A stretch of 64,000 nt of DNA, from positions 4,092,001 to 4,156,000 of the forward strand of contig VCCP01000001.1 in NCBI GenBank assembly GCA_005765155.1, written 5' to 3'. The notes under the pieces were generated by a model. The model saw nothing but the letters and a program-made list of their open reading frames with translations, was not told the origin of the DNA and ran no database searches. The stretch's first letter is position 1, and each line of letters starts with the position of its first letter. Made by a program: the position numbers and the translations under genes. This document shows, piece after piece, positions 22,914 to 34,405 of the stretch. The DNA comes from Zelopaecilomyces penicillatus (Eukaryota; Ascomycota; Sordariomycetes; Hypocreales; Pseudodiploosporaceae).

Positions 22914-24886
22914 CTTGACGGTTTCCGTCCTTCCCAATCTATACCTCCGAATAGAAACAATCCCAAAGGTACGAGAGAAGGAGGAGAAGAATGAAACAAG
23001 AATAGAGAAAGATCTGCGCGCGCGCAAAAGTAACTCTTGAGCGATAAAAAAAAAAGGTGATGATAGAAAAGGAAGAAGAAGAAGGACAAACGAGCGAAGA
23101 CAAAGCTGGAGTGGCTTGCGGAAGAATGGGGATGATGTGTGTGGAGAGCACAACGGAAATGCGATTGCCTTTGCTGACGCAAGAATTTGGGCCTTGTTCA
23201 ACAAATGGGTTGGTATGGAAATAATAATACACGCGCCCCTCACCACCCACCAACCCCCAGGAGAAGGCGGGGTGGTAGGCGGATGGTGGGTGATGGAGGC
23301 CCTGGAGGGGCTGATTGGGCCTGGGTTTCCAGTGTTCTACAGAGGGCGGCGGCAGCGCCAAGGAGCTGCCCAAGCTTCTGACCTGGAGCGGTTGGGGGTT
23401 GCTGACGCAGGGGCTTGGCTTCAATTCACGCCCAATCGGTCAGACTATGCTGCTTAATACGTACTTGATACAGCTTTGATATTGATATAGAGATGCTGTC
23501 CATCCTGGGCTTGGGCACTGAATGAGCAGTGAATCAGAATCGCTGTGATAGTTGACATCAATGATTCAAAACCTATGAAGATTGCTCCGTTATAGTGTTT
23601 ATAGCGCTTGTGGGCCCCACTAGCCCGTCCCGGCAGTGTGGAGCGTGGCGCTGCGGCAAGGGCCAACCTTTCTTCACTGGCCAACAGCAGAGTTGTGGCT
23701 CAGCGTCATGCGTACACTTGCCACACCTAAACATGACCAATCGCTGGGTGGTCAAAAGACTATGGATGGATGGATGGATTGTTGCCGCGTGTCGACGTAT
23801 TAGAATCTGTGACGGCATTCTTTCCATATCCGGGTTACGTCTAAAGCCACGCCTCGAGGAACTAAGGTAACTAACTGCCTACCTATATCGCAGATGGTGA
23901 AGCCGCCTATCAAACACGCAGGTAGTCTTCTGTACACTTCCGACCCAATGTACCCAAGTGCTATGCTTATTTCAACTCCCCCACTCGAGATTTTTGAAGC
24001 CCAAATCCACTCTGATCGTGGACAGGCTGTTGGAGGTTCCACTTTCCTACCGGCGTCCCGCACCAACCAGACATGGGTAGCAAGTGCCTCAACTTCTGTG
24101 TTCCGGCTTCCGATGGGGGGTCCTGTCCAGGATGTGCTGCCGGAGAGACCGGCTGCTGCGGGCGATGTTGGAGATGTCCAGGACGTATGATATGGATGTT
24201 GGTGATTATAGGACAAGGCTGTAAATTAGTGATAGAGTTGCCTAGAGGGAGGAATTATATCTTGAGTATTTACAGGAGAGACAGGAGCAGGCGCTTACAA
24301 TACACGCTAGATGTATCGAGGTACCTTTTCTCTGTCTCTGCATGTTTAGGTAAGCAGCCTCCAACCCCAACCCTAGCACTAGCCTTGCTCTGCCATCGTC
24401 ATCCCAACCGAAACCCGGCCTGTCTCCCATTTCCGCGACTCCTTCAGCTCCCAGCCAAGTCAGCCCGAACCAGACCATCAACGCCGCCAGCACGGTCATC
24501 GCCGCCATACACTTCACGGTATCATCCCTCAACAACGTCTTCTCCACGAACCAAACAACAAGCAGCCCTACACACACACCATACCTACCTACCTACCTAC
24601 CATCTAATCCATTCCAAGTGCTGCTCTCACGAACCAACCTTTCTGCCTGAAACCCGAATCCGAGTTTACGCTTTAAACGCTCCCCTTATCCAACTATCTA
24701 CTCTCGGTCTCTACAACAGACGATCTCAATTTCCTCCGCTCGCCGAATATCTCAGGGGCAGAGAGATTGCATCTTCTCTCTGTCCTCCCAAGGCAGCTTG
24801 CTTGCTTCCTTTTTCTTTTCGAGGGGGCGGGCATTTGAAGGGTTTCTTTTTCCGAGCAGTCGCCGCAAACGACACAACACTCCATC
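22914..24886. other. Divergent intergenic region, YSC84-like / SFT1
   Basis: About 2 kb serving as upstream DNA for two divergent genes. It includes a purine-rich segment on the plus strand at 22970-23100, a GATG repeat near 23764, and four CTAC/CCTA units at 24583-24601. A 273-codon open frame (24073-24894) runs into the SFT1 start in another frame, and opposing frames (23800-24216 minus) exist. None has recognisable protein character. Confidence 0.55.
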
Positions 24887-25306
24887 ATGTCTGAAGCCTA
24901 CGAGCGCGAGCGCCAGAACAACGCTCGTCTCGATGAGCTGTCCGCCAAGGTCACCGCGCTGCGCGGTGTCACCGTTGACATTTACGACAATGCTCGAGCT
25001 CAGGATGTCATTGACAACACTGTACGCATCCCTTTCTCTGTAGAAACACACTTTCAATGGGAAGCCCTTGCTCAGGCTTGTCCACTCCTTGAAACCGCCG
25101 ATTTTAACATCTCACTCTTCGCAATGCTAACTCTTTTATCAAAATAGGGCGATACCTTCACCTCCATGTCATCTCAGATGAAAGGCTCCGCCGGTCGCTT
25201 AACCCGCATGGCCGCCTCTGGAAACAAGATCGCCATATTCAAGCTTTCGGCTATTGTCATCGGTCTGTTCCTGGTGCTATATTATGGCCTAAAGTTGATC
25301 TTTTAA
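24887..25306 (+). CDS. sft1: Golgi SNARE Sft1 (Bet1-like, tail-anchored)
   Basis: Qc-type SNARE for intra-Golgi retrograde traffic. Exons 24887-25021 and 25148-25306 with a 126-base intron, giving 97 residues, the same size as I recall for yeast Sft1. The SNARE helix covers about 5-70 (NNARLDELSAKVTALRGV, later MKGSAGRLTRMAASGN). One hydrophobic C-terminal membrane anchor follows (about 75-95, AIVIGLFLVLYYGLKLIF) with no lumenal tail. Bet1 itself is the alternative, but the ASGNK linker and the LKLIF ending fit Sft1 better. The gene next door (Age2 type) acts in the same pathway. Confidence 0.88.
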
Positions 25307-26107
25307 GCCACCAGCAATGTCCTCATAAAACCATGGATGTGATTTTTCGAACCTTACAGACACAAAGCAAAGCAACGGACATTAAAAACCAAGTAAAATA
25401 TAAATGAATGAAAGAAGAGAATGCCAAGTGAAATGGTTTCTACCAACAGAGCGACAGGCGCTTTTTTTGCAGGGTGTCTTGATCTATATAGTGGGGGAGT
25501 AGATGATCATCCCTGAGTTGATGCCACCCTTCACGGGGTATGAGAATGCCGGACCTATACCCCTACAGTGAGCAATATCATAGCTCTGGAAGAGGAGGGA
25601 TAGGCCGAGGAGACAGCTTGCCATGGCAAAGATCAGAGTAGATCATAAGAACCCCTATCAACGGCTTGTTTAAAAACATATCCAAAGGCCAAGCTAGATA
25701 GATGGATAGAGTACATGTTTTGTCTACCGACCGAAATTATATACGAGTTACTGTTCTTTTTACGTCACTAGCGTCGCTAATGACAACTTCAAAACGTTAC
25801 TACAATTATGCATTCACCATACAATAAAAAAAAAGGACTTTCTTTAAATAATCTACCGCACCTAGTGTGCCTCTACCAACAACAAAGACTCCCAACAACA
25901 TGCAAAACGCCCGTGACATGCTCCCGCCTTCCCCAAGCCGTGTTTTTTTCAAGAAGGAAGAGAAGAAAATATCATCATCGTAGTCGTTGTCTTCGTCGTC
26001 ATCATCATCATCATCATCATCATCACCACACTCCGTCTCCAGCCTTTTTGACAGGCTTCGGCATGATTAGATTAGATGTCTTTTGACGCCCCCCCCCCCC
26101 CCCCTAC
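25307..26107. other. Convergent intergenic region with CAT repeat and C tract
   Basis: Between the converging SFT1 and AGE2 genes. It contains a (CAT)n run at about 25998-26024 and a 16-base C run at 26089-26104 that abuts the AGE2 stop codon. No gene is supported. Confidence 0.6.
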
Positions 26108-28076
26108 TTACTCCCAAACGTTGGAGAACAAGTCATTGTCACCACCCATCCCTCCAGCCGGCTTCGAGGGCGCGGCGGCGCTACCCGCAGATGGCCCTGT
26201 GCTGCTAGCCCAGCCGCCGAATTCCTCGTCCGCTGCCACCTTGGGTGTAGGGTTGAAGCCACCACCGGATCCAGGAACGATGGGTGTGCTCGCAAAGGAA
26301 GAACCGCCCCAGCCGAGACCGCTTGATGAGGTCTTTGTCAGTGCAGGACTATGCTGCGCGGGAGCAGAAGGAGCGGCAGCGGCAAAGGAGTTGCCTCCTC
26401 CGCTGGCCCATTCGTTTCCACCCCAAGCGTCGGCACCAGATATGCCCGTGATACCAAAAGCGCCTGTGGATGCAGGTGCAGGTGCAGCTGCAGGTACAGC
26501 GGAAGGCTTGTTTTGGGTCGAGGATAGGTCAAAGACGGAGCTGGTTTGCGTTTTGGCGGGAGGATTGTTCTGGGTTGGTGGTGGCGCTGTTGGCTGAGCG
26601 GCGGCTGGGGTGCCCCATTCGTTTCCACCCCAGGGGTCAGCGCCAAAGGCACCAGCGCTTGAGATTCCAACAGAAGGCTTAGAGACGTTCGTCTGCGTTG
26701 ACTGCGTATATGGAGCAGGTGCCGAAGCAAAGGCAGAGAGGTCACTCATAGCCGATGAGGGCTGTGGCGCCGCGTTGGACATGGGAGCTGGCGTCGAGAA
26801 GGCACCGAATCCTCCAAGACCTCCACTTGAGGGTTTCTGTTGCTGATTCAATGGGGCAGCTTGCTGTGTCGGCTGACTGTCGAAGAAGCTCCCTCCGCTC
26901 AAGCCGCCAAAGGCACCGCTACCCGAGTGCTGATGTTGGGGTGGCGACCGCGTGCCTGAACCAAGGCTGGCAAAAGGATCTGCTGGCTTGGGTGCCGCCG
27001 TGTTAGACATGCTCAAGCTGCTAAAGGCATCGTTAAACCCTCCCACTGAGCCTTGTTGCTGGTGACCCATGCCTCCGAAGCCCCCGGACTGCTGCTGTTG
27101 GAAATGTTGCTGTTGCTGGGGTGGAGGTTGAGGTTTAGGTGCTGACGCATACAACGACAGAATCGACTGTTTGAGATCCGGCCGCGATTGGCCTCCTGGG
27201 GAGGTGACACCTGTGGTGCTCGCTGGTCGAGGTGGTGCGCTGGACTCTCCGAAGAAGTCGAGTCCCAGCAACGAGTCCTTAGTGCTGGTCGACTTGGGCG
27301 GCGCTGGGTCGGCCTTGGGTGGAACTTTGGCGAGCGGTGGGCCTGTGGTGCTGGACCGCACTGGAATAGGATCATCACCCCCAATCAGGTCTGCCACTGG
27401 CGGAGGGAGGTTTCGGGGTCGCTGGGACTGTCCGATGGATGCCTTCCGTATCGTTTCATTCCTTTCTACCACCTGCTTCTCCTTTACGATGCTAAGCGGG
27501 ACATCGTCGTCTCCGGCCGTATCCAGAGTCGCGGGGTCGGGGATCGGTCCGTCCATGACCCAGCGCTTCAGCTCATATTTTGTTCGAATAAAGTTCTCAA
27601 TCTTGGTCTCGGAGGGGGCATGGCCGGCCGCCAGCTTAGCCTCCCAGTACTTATTAGCGCGCGCATTGCCCCAACTCAAGACGCTCTGCAGCTGCTCGTC
27701 GGTCCATGAGTCGAGGTCGACGGACTTGACTCTGCTGATGTGTGTGCCCATGCCACGGTGGATGCCTGAGCACCTGATGCATATGAAGATGCCCAAATTC
27801 CAGCTGGCCCATCGTGGATCTAGAACACCCAGAGAATGTTAGCGGCGATGCCTACAAGCCATGGGGGTGATGACATTTGGGAAAGAAAGGGGTATAGGAT
27901 AGGAGAAGAGAGGAAAGGATAGAAGGTGAAGAGGCAGCAGCCTAGTAGAGATACGCACGTTTGTTCCGCTTGCAGTCTGCGCAGACCTTGTTGGTCTCCA
28001 GCTTCAGGAGGTTTTTAATGGTCGCCGTGTTCTGCGCCGCCCGCTCGGCAGCGGGGTTTGGTACCCTTCTTGACAT
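26108..28076 (-). CDS. age2: Age2-type ArfGAP
   Basis: GTPase-activating protein for Arf, acting in TGN/endosome traffic. Exons on the minus strand: 28076-27959 and 27819-26108, giving 609 residues. The ArfGAP domain is at about 15-135, with Cys32/Cys35 and Cys53/Cys56 as the zinc ligands and Arg61 in the CSGIHR motif as the arginine finger. By my count 17 residues separate the two CxxC pairs, one more than the usual 16. The rest is a long G/Q/P/S/A-rich, low-complexity tail with repeated FG, GGNEW and NPF-like pieces and the terminal DNDLFSNVWE. The TAA stop overlaps a donor-like GTAAGT. The start codon is the first ATG of a well-matched ArfGAP N-terminus. Confidence 0.92.
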
Positions 28077-29406
28077 GGTAATTCGATGGACTGGATGATC
28101 AATGGGATGCTGTCTCTTGCAGTTGGTTATCGCAGAGGTTATGTGCAGCGATCAGAAAGACCCCAAGGAGAACGGTTTTTGTATGACGATGTCACAGCGG
28201 TAAAGTGGCAGCCTGTCGAGATAAAGTCAAGTTGGCCACTGCAGTACCTGTACCTTATTTCGTAACCCTATTTAGCGTTGTCCACTGCTTAGGGGCCTGC
28301 ACTGTACCCATTGTTGCCGTTGCCTCTCCACAGCCTGATTTGAACCCTGACATTGAGAACGCAAGCCACAGTGCAAGCCACACTTCGTTTGATTGTCTTC
28401 GTCCGAACTCAACATGAAAGCCTGAGGCCACATCTTTAAGTTTGATTACCTACCCTGAAGCTTGTCATCTGCCTAGCTGTGGTTTCTCGTTCTGGATGTC
28501 CCCTCTGTTCTTTACTGAAATGATCAGCAGTGACCAGTTTGAATGAAAGGTAAAAGTTTCGAACTCGAGTGTTGTCGACTGCAAATGCGCTATTTCTCTT
28601 TTATCATATAAGGTAGCTAGAACATATCATTCTACACCAACGCGATTGTGAAGGCGTCTGTCACATTGTCGATGTAGTGATACAGAAACAACCAACCACT
28701 CTACGTTCTGACAATTCACAACAGTCATGGCCAAAAGTGGGAGAACGGAAGAATTACCAGCATATTGTCTTTGCTTCTCGACTACGACATATCGTTTCAC
28801 ACACAGCTGTCAGGGCAAGCGCTTCATGTAACTCGCCATTGGCCAATCCCCCCTTCTGCCGCCATGTATTTTGAAGTGATTACCGTATGTTGATGAAACA
28901 CTGGGCTAAACCACAAAAATGACGTAAAACGACATCCCTTGGGCGTGAGACCATCCCTTTTGATTGAAGCGTTTATGAGATCGTCGGGATGCGCAAAACT
29001 GTTTAAGACACGGCAAAAGGAAAACGCGGAATGAGGGATTGCCATTTGTGGATGTAAGTTTGTCGATCTTTACTCGAGTTTGGCGTGGGCGATGCCGGTG
29101 TAATCACATTCTCAGCCGAGAAAACTGGCATTTACGGAACAGGATCAGCAAAGGTAGGCCAAAGCGATAGAGACACTTGTCTCGCCCTCCCAGTTGTGTG
29201 CTGAGGCGGACAAGAAAGGTTGAGCCCCCTGGCTGATCCTATCTTCTTGGTGCTGTGTTATTTAAGAAGTATCGTTTCCCAAGCATCTTACTTGTTCCAT
29301 TAAACTCCCCCGTTATACATGACAAGAGACTTGACGTTGAAGCATCTTATTATAACAGTATAATCTCATTTCCCTATCCCTACCCACCTCGAGACACATA
29401 TACAGA
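28077..29406. other. Divergent upstream region, AGE2 / secreted protein
   Basis: No coding region is supported. Near the plus-strand gene there is a TATA-like TTATTTAAG at about 29259-29267, followed by a short leader with C/T-rich stretches at 29375-29400. Confidence 0.5.
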
Positions 29407-29879
29407 ATGAAGGCTACACTTATTCTCTCCGCAGTCTTTGCTGGTCTGACATTAGCCAGTCCAGTAACGGACATCAAAAAGACTGATTCTCCATCAACGC
29501 CGCCCCCATCCATGGGGGCTCCACCAACGCAATGTCATAAAATCACCGACGCAATCAAAGATGCAGATGCGGCAGGATGCCTTAAACTTCCTCAAAAGGC
29601 GGTTACCTGTAACGCCTCTGGATGCGAATGTCGATGGGGATGTGTAAGTTTCTTTGTCAAAGCAGTGTTGTTTAATCTAGTGGCGGTCATGATATCCTGA
29701 CAGATATGCCTTCATCTAGTATGGTCCTATCGCAAACACTAAACTCAAAATCTTCCATCTTTCACAATGTCCCGCAAAGAATGGAAATGGTATAGTGAGT
29801 ATTCTTGGTGAAGAAGAGGGAGCATGGTAGACTTCCTAGTGCACATACTGATACATGGTAACTACAATAGGATTGCTAA
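29407..29879 (+). CDS. Small secreted cysteine-rich protein, 106 residues
   Basis: Three exons by eye: 29407-29643, 29720-29794 and 29871-29879. Intron 1 (GTAAGT..CTAG) has a CTGAC branch at about 29697, and intron 2 (GTGAGT..ATAG) a TACTGAT branch; both are phase 0. The N-terminus (MKATLILSAVFAGLTLAS) is a signal peptide, followed by a P/S/T-rich spacer and then eight cysteines: QC, GC, TC, GCEC, WGC, QCP and the last residue of exon 3. Removing intron 2 makes the protein end in DC-stop and gives an even cysteine number, which supports the model; reading through would give a 115-residue protein with seven. Function unknown. Such proteins act outside the cell as effectors, surface or antimicrobial proteins. 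I do not recognise a family. Confidence 0.75.
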
Positions 29880-30650
29880 AGCAAGTGATGGCTTGTCGAA
29901 AATCGAGACAGGGTGATGAATAAAAGTATCCAAATTTTGTGTATTTATTATTGCACCACACGCATTGGGAATGGTAGAGGAATTGCTGTGAAACGTGCTG
30001 AAGCCGTTGGCACCTTGGAGTCTGATGGCTTTTTGGGATTGGTGAATACCAAGATAAGTACTTGACAAGTACTTTGCAATGCTTCCTCAGTTTTTGTTGA
30101 ATTATGTTTGAGTATTACTAGAAATCATATCATCATGTGTATCGCCCATGCCATCAGGATATAGGCAGATATCTTGAGTCAAGACCCAATGACAATGAAT
30201 TTGTGTTTATTCCATTCCCGTCACTGCCAGGATTCCCCATATTGCAGGCTTGCAGTGCCACATTCAGCATCGTGCAGGGGAGTACAGGAGGCTACAGTGG
30301 GACATGCTGCTTTCCACAGCCCGAAAAGCGCCACTATAGCCCTGTGAGCAGCCCCCCAGCCCACTGATCGTACCGAGGCACAGCCCCCCCACTAAGCACC
30401 CTTGGGGAAGCCGATGATGCAAATGATTCCAAAGATGCAGCCAGTTGTCGTCATTAAACCGCCAGACTAGCCATATTAATGCCAATTTGTCAGGACAGCT
30501 TCTGATGATTATTTGAAATTCCATCCCAAAAACTAAACATCTTACAAAACTATAGTCGCCTACATTTATTTTTTTATATAAATACGCCAGAGTTGTCCTC
30601 CAGCTACAATTATACGCCTTTCTTCCACATTCGAAAAAAAACCATCTCTC
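29880..30650. other. Intergenic region before msrB
   Basis: 3' region of the secreted-protein gene and promoter of msrB. An AT-rich TTTATTTTTTTATATAAAT element at about 30565-30583 may serve as the msrB TATA region. No gene is supported. Confidence 0.5.
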
Positions 30651-31389
30651 ATGCCCTTTACAAGACGGCCCTTACTGTCCAGATTCTTCTACACCTTATC
30701 CACCATTGCCCGCTATCGCCTCAGATCCCCGCTCCGACCTCACCTAAGAGGCAACAGTATACCGCTGCGCCCGTTGCCCTTGCGATCCATGTCTGGCATC
30801 CCGTTTCTCGGCGCGCTGTTTGGCTCCTCCAAATCTTCTTCTTCTTCTTCGCCCAACATGACGTATCCCGACCAGCGCAGCGACGACGAGTGGCGTGCCG
30901 TGCTTAACAAAGGTATACATGAGTTTATTTCTATCCATGAATCCTCACACAACTGGGCTTCATTTAACTGACACGCTTCCCCATTTGATAGAGCAATTCC
31001 GGATCCTCAGGGAAAAGGGAACAGAAGCCCCCGGGACAGGCAAATATGACAAGCATCAGCCAGACGCTGGCGTCTACACCTGCGCTGGTTGCGCTGCGCC
31101 GCTGTACAAGGCCACGCACAAGTTCAAGTCCGGCTGCGGATGGCCGGCTTACTTTGACAGCATTCCCGGCGCCGTGACGCGGCACCAAGAGAACGACTGG
31201 ATGAGCCGGATTGAGATTCTCTGTTCCAACTGCGGCGGCCACCTGGGCCACGTCTTCAAGGGCGAGGGCTACAACACACCTACCGATGAGCGGCACTGCG
31301 TTAACAGCGTCAGTCTAAACTTTTCTTCCGACGACAAGATCGTCCAGGGCGGTGCTGCCGCTGCTGCCCCCAAGGATAGCAAGGCCTGA
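30651..31389 (+). CDS. msrB: Peptide-methionine (R)-S-oxide reductase MsrB
   Basis: Reduces the R form of methionine sulfoxide in proteins using thioredoxin. Exons 30651-30912 and 30992-31389 (79-base intron, CTGAC branch), giving 219 residues. The MsrB fold covers about 70-205. Zinc ligands are Cys118/Cys121 (CAGC) and Cys165/Cys168 (CSNC), and the catalytic Cys190 lies in RHCVNS. The substrate motif GCGWPAYF is intact. The first 45 residues are rich in Arg, Leu, Ser and Pro without acids, as in a mitochondrial presequence. A second Met (about 47, MSGIPFLGALFG) could give a cytosolic form. The tail is A/K-rich. Confidence 0.93.
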
Positions 31390-31801
31390 GAGACTTTACC
31401 GGCATGACTTGGAAGAGGTTGATGAGTTTATATGTGCAATTGGTGTTAGTTTAGGTAGACGAGAGAAGAAAATATATCCTCTTTTTTACACACGTTTCCC
31501 ATATCAAACCGCCTGCTTTTTATGTTGATAGATATGTGAGAGCATGTTCTCCAAGGCCACTCGAGAAGAACAGTTCTCAGCGAATATGCATTTCTCGTAG
31601 GCTGTGCTGGAATTTGATAGGTGTAGATGTACATATAAGGGTGTGTATTGTGAAAATGCATTAAGCCGGTGATGATGTAAGACCTCACAACCCAATGGGC
31701 AAACTTCATGCAGACCGATCATGAACTCCCCTTCCCAATGAAATCTTGAATGCATATCACCCCTCCCATACTAGCATATCCACGCTTTATTTTTCATCAC
31801 A
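31390..31801. other. Intergenic region after msrB
   Basis: Presumed 3' end of msrB and former promoter of the decayed F-box gene. Nothing else is seen. Confidence 0.5.
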
Positions 31802-33208
31802 ATGGCCGATATGTTGACCCGACTGCCACCAGAAATTCTTACTCTCATCATCAGCGAGGTTTGTTAGCTGTCATCAAGCCATGGAGAGGTGATGATTATC
31901 TACGCAAGCTTTCTGTTGCCGCTTTGCCAGAGGCCAGTCTCGAGTTTGCCAAGCAGGCTCACTTCCACTATGATGTCCGTGATCCTGATTGGAGGTGGTT
32001 TGGCTATGTAAATGTTGGCAAGATTGCCTACGGCGAAGAGGAAAAACATGTCGATGTCGATGTCGATGTCGATGTCGATGGCGACGACGAACAGCTTAGG
32101 GACGAATATGAGTATGAGAGACACCAGCCGCTTTATGATTGCTCCGAAAAGGCATCGCATTTTCTCCAACGACTTGAAAAAGACCAGCTGGATAGTTTCA
32201 GGTAACGCGAAACCTCAGTACATCTTGCTTGTGGTAGGCCATCTACATTAACTTAACCATGTCTCGTAGCTGTGTGTGTCATCCGAAATCCTTGGACCTG
32301 ATGGTATTATACCGCTCCAACAGTCCCAGATTCGATCGTTAAGTTTAACCACGTCCCCCGACTGCCCCCACACAGAAGGTGAAGTCTGCGAAATAGATCT
32401 GTCTCAATTACGCAAGATTCGTAACCTGTCATGGACGAACCCGGATTCTGATCACCTTCACACCCTTTCCATCGCTCTTCAGGCCAACAGAGCACATTTA
32501 AAAAAGGTGGAGCTAGATTTTGTAGACTGTTTGGGCCACCCATTCGACCTGGAATCTGACAGTGACGATGATGAAGATGACAACGATCCAACGGAGCCAA
32601 ATTGTCTCTTTGACGACCTTCTTGGCCTGAACAAAACCTCTCTGTGTCCTTTACTACCTGATATCCGTGTCCTATCTCTTTCAAAAGTCACAATCATACC
32701 CGCAATGGCGGAGGCAGTCAACTTTGCTACACTAAACTCACTCACATTGCGAAAGTGCCCTGGATGGGAAGGATTTCTTAAGCGCGTCGTAGAATCAATG
32801 CCCTTGATACACCTGAAAAGGCTCGAAATCCAGGCTTCCCAGTTACTCATCCTTGGATTCAAGGGCAAACCGCTTTAATGAGTCCCCAGAGGCGAGTATC
32901 AAAACCCCCTCTAGAAACAATGTGCATCTTGGTGGGCTTGGATACGGACTGCCACCAAAATATGCCAATTTCGCTGAGTGGGCATTTGGGCCACAAGGGA
33001 TGCCTCACTACAAATCATAGCATTTGTACCCATTGCACACGTGCGCCACCTACATGTGGACAATCTTCTACTCTGCAGAAGCAAAAGTGGTGGGAATCAC
33101 TTTCGATATTTCAGGGGGGGTGGACCAGAGTGGACAGCCTTCCGAGATGAGTATCGCACTGCAATTGAGGCATGTTCAGTCGGCGTTATTCGCAATACAT
33201 ACTACTAA
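31802..33208 (+). pseudogene. Decayed F-box / leucine-rich protein gene
   Basis: An F-box-like start (MADMLTRLPPEILTLIISE) at 31802-31858 is closed by TAG at 31865. Coding-like sequence then continues in another frame (to about 32201), again in a second frame from 32270 to 32878 (leucine-rich: LSLTT, LSWTNPDSDHLHTL, LNSLTLRKCPGWEGFL), in a third from 32871 to 33020 (LGYGLPPKYANFAEWAFG), and in yet another to 33208 (LQIIAF, GGPEWTAFRDEYRTAIEAC). Only the step at 32202-32269 has intron-like ends (GTAACG..CGTAG), and that leaves the wrong phase. A GATGTC repeat at about 32048-32080 encodes an Asp-Val run. The successive pieces read like one fungal F-box protein, so I call it a pseudogene. Sequencing indels are the alternative. 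Confidence 0.75.
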
Positions 33209-33301
33209 ATGCCTCATTAAATATGGTGATTTTATTAGTATATTCATCTCGAAAATGGCCGTGCGTCTCTTGAGATGTTATAAGATTATAATTCTGCACC
33301 C

Positions 33302-34405
33302 TCAAGGACTTAGTACAACAATCTTGCCAGCTGAACACTTTGTACCGTGCTCCATAGCTTTCTCAAACTCATCTATAGGATACGAACCAATTACCTCCAT
33401 TCCACCACCAGCACCTATATCCAACTTGCCAGATGCAACCAACTTGAGTAGTCCGCGGACATGCTGCGGCTCATACATCCAGGACCCTCGGATTGTCAAG
33501 TCCTTGAAGACCATTGCAGAGTATGGATACGGCAGCGAAGCGTCTCCACGACCGCCCATTAGACACACCCTTCCCTCACGGCGAACAGCAAGCATACATG
33601 ACCCGAGGTATGTAGAGTCAGTTGCCTCTGGTGGAGCCACGTCGATAAATGCGTCGATAGGGCCAAGAGCTTCGAGAGCTGCAGTGTCCTCGGAGCCACC
33701 ACTCAGCCTCACAGTCTTGATATCGGGATACCGGGCTTCGAGCGCCTTTAACCCTTCAGCATTACGGCTACCGGCAATGACGTTTACCCCCATGGCTCGT
33801 GCGACTGAGATGGCTCCACCACTGAAAACGCCTGTGGCTGGGGCAATGACAATTGTTTCTCCAGCTTGAACATTGATCTTTCGGAGGCCACTGTACACAA
33901 CTACCAGAGGGCCCAGATGGACCAAGTCCTGTACTTGCAGGCCCAATTTGCCAATGAATAAATCTTCGTCGAGCGGCCAAGTATTTTCTAAAGGGGCGCG
34001 AGCATACTCGGCCCAGCAGCCATCACGCCAATTGGTCTTGGTAAAGCGTTTAGTCCGCTCATCAAGACCGTCAAAAACACCCCACAGGATGACCACGTCT
34101 GGGTCATCACGAGCATGAACAAATGGATCCACAATCACAAGTTGACCGGGTTTCATGGCGGTGGTATCTGGGCCGATGGCGGTAACACGGCCAACGGCGT
34201 AGCCTCCGAAAACAGAAGGATAGGAAGGTTTAATCTGGCCTTCGCCACGGTACTGCCTTGCAGCGTTGTTGTGAACAAGGCAGTGGAGGATTCGGACCGT
34301 CACACTGCCGGGTCCAGGCAGCGGAAAGGGAAGGCTTTCGACGGCGCCATCGGAGGGACCGCGAAACAAGACTGCTTTCATATCAGAAGGGAGCTTGCTG
34401 GTCAT
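33302..34405 (-). CDS. Medium-chain dehydrogenase/reductase, zinc-independent type
   Basis: Intronless, 367 residues. A GroES-like N-terminal domain (MKAVLFRGP, FGGYAVGRVTAIG, PGQLVIVDPF) is followed by a Rossmann domain with the glycine-rich APATGVFSGGAISVARAMG at about 195-213, then CLMGGRG and SWMY. The catalytic zinc ligands of classical alcohol dehydrogenases (Cys, GHE His, third Cys) and the four structural cysteines are missing, so it is probably an NADPH-type enone/quinone/aldehyde reductase. Fungal relatives often carry the name isopropanol dehydrogenase. The substrate is unknown. It is transcribed away from the Zn2Cys6 regulator at 35218, which suggests a regulator/target pair. Confidence 0.9.
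   Translation of the reverse strand: MTSKLPSDMKAVLFRGPSDGAVESLPFPLPGPGSVTVRILHCLVHNNAARQYRGEGQIKPSYPSVFGGYAVGRVTAIGPDTTAMKPGQLVIVDPFVHARDDPDVVILWGVFDGLDERTKRFTKTNWRDGCWAEYARAPLENTWPLDEDLFIGKLGLQVQDLVHLGPLVVVYSGLRKINVQAGETIVIAPATGVFSGGAISVARAMGVNVIAGSRNAEGLKALEARYPDIKTVRLSGGSEDTAALEALGPIDAFIDVAPPEATDSTYLGSCMLAVRREGRVCLMGGRGDASLPYPYSAMVFKDLTIRGSWMYEPQHVRGLLKLVASGKLDIGAGGGMEVIGSYPIDEFEKAMEHGTKCSAGKIVVLSP

Noticed and set aside
24073..24894. 273-codon frame running into the SFT1 start
   Set aside because: It overlaps the SFT1 start in another frame, and its second half is translated leader sequence of low complexity.
33024..33869. 281-codon plus-strand frame
   Set aside because: Mostly antisense to the dehydrogenase at 33302-34405; no protein character.
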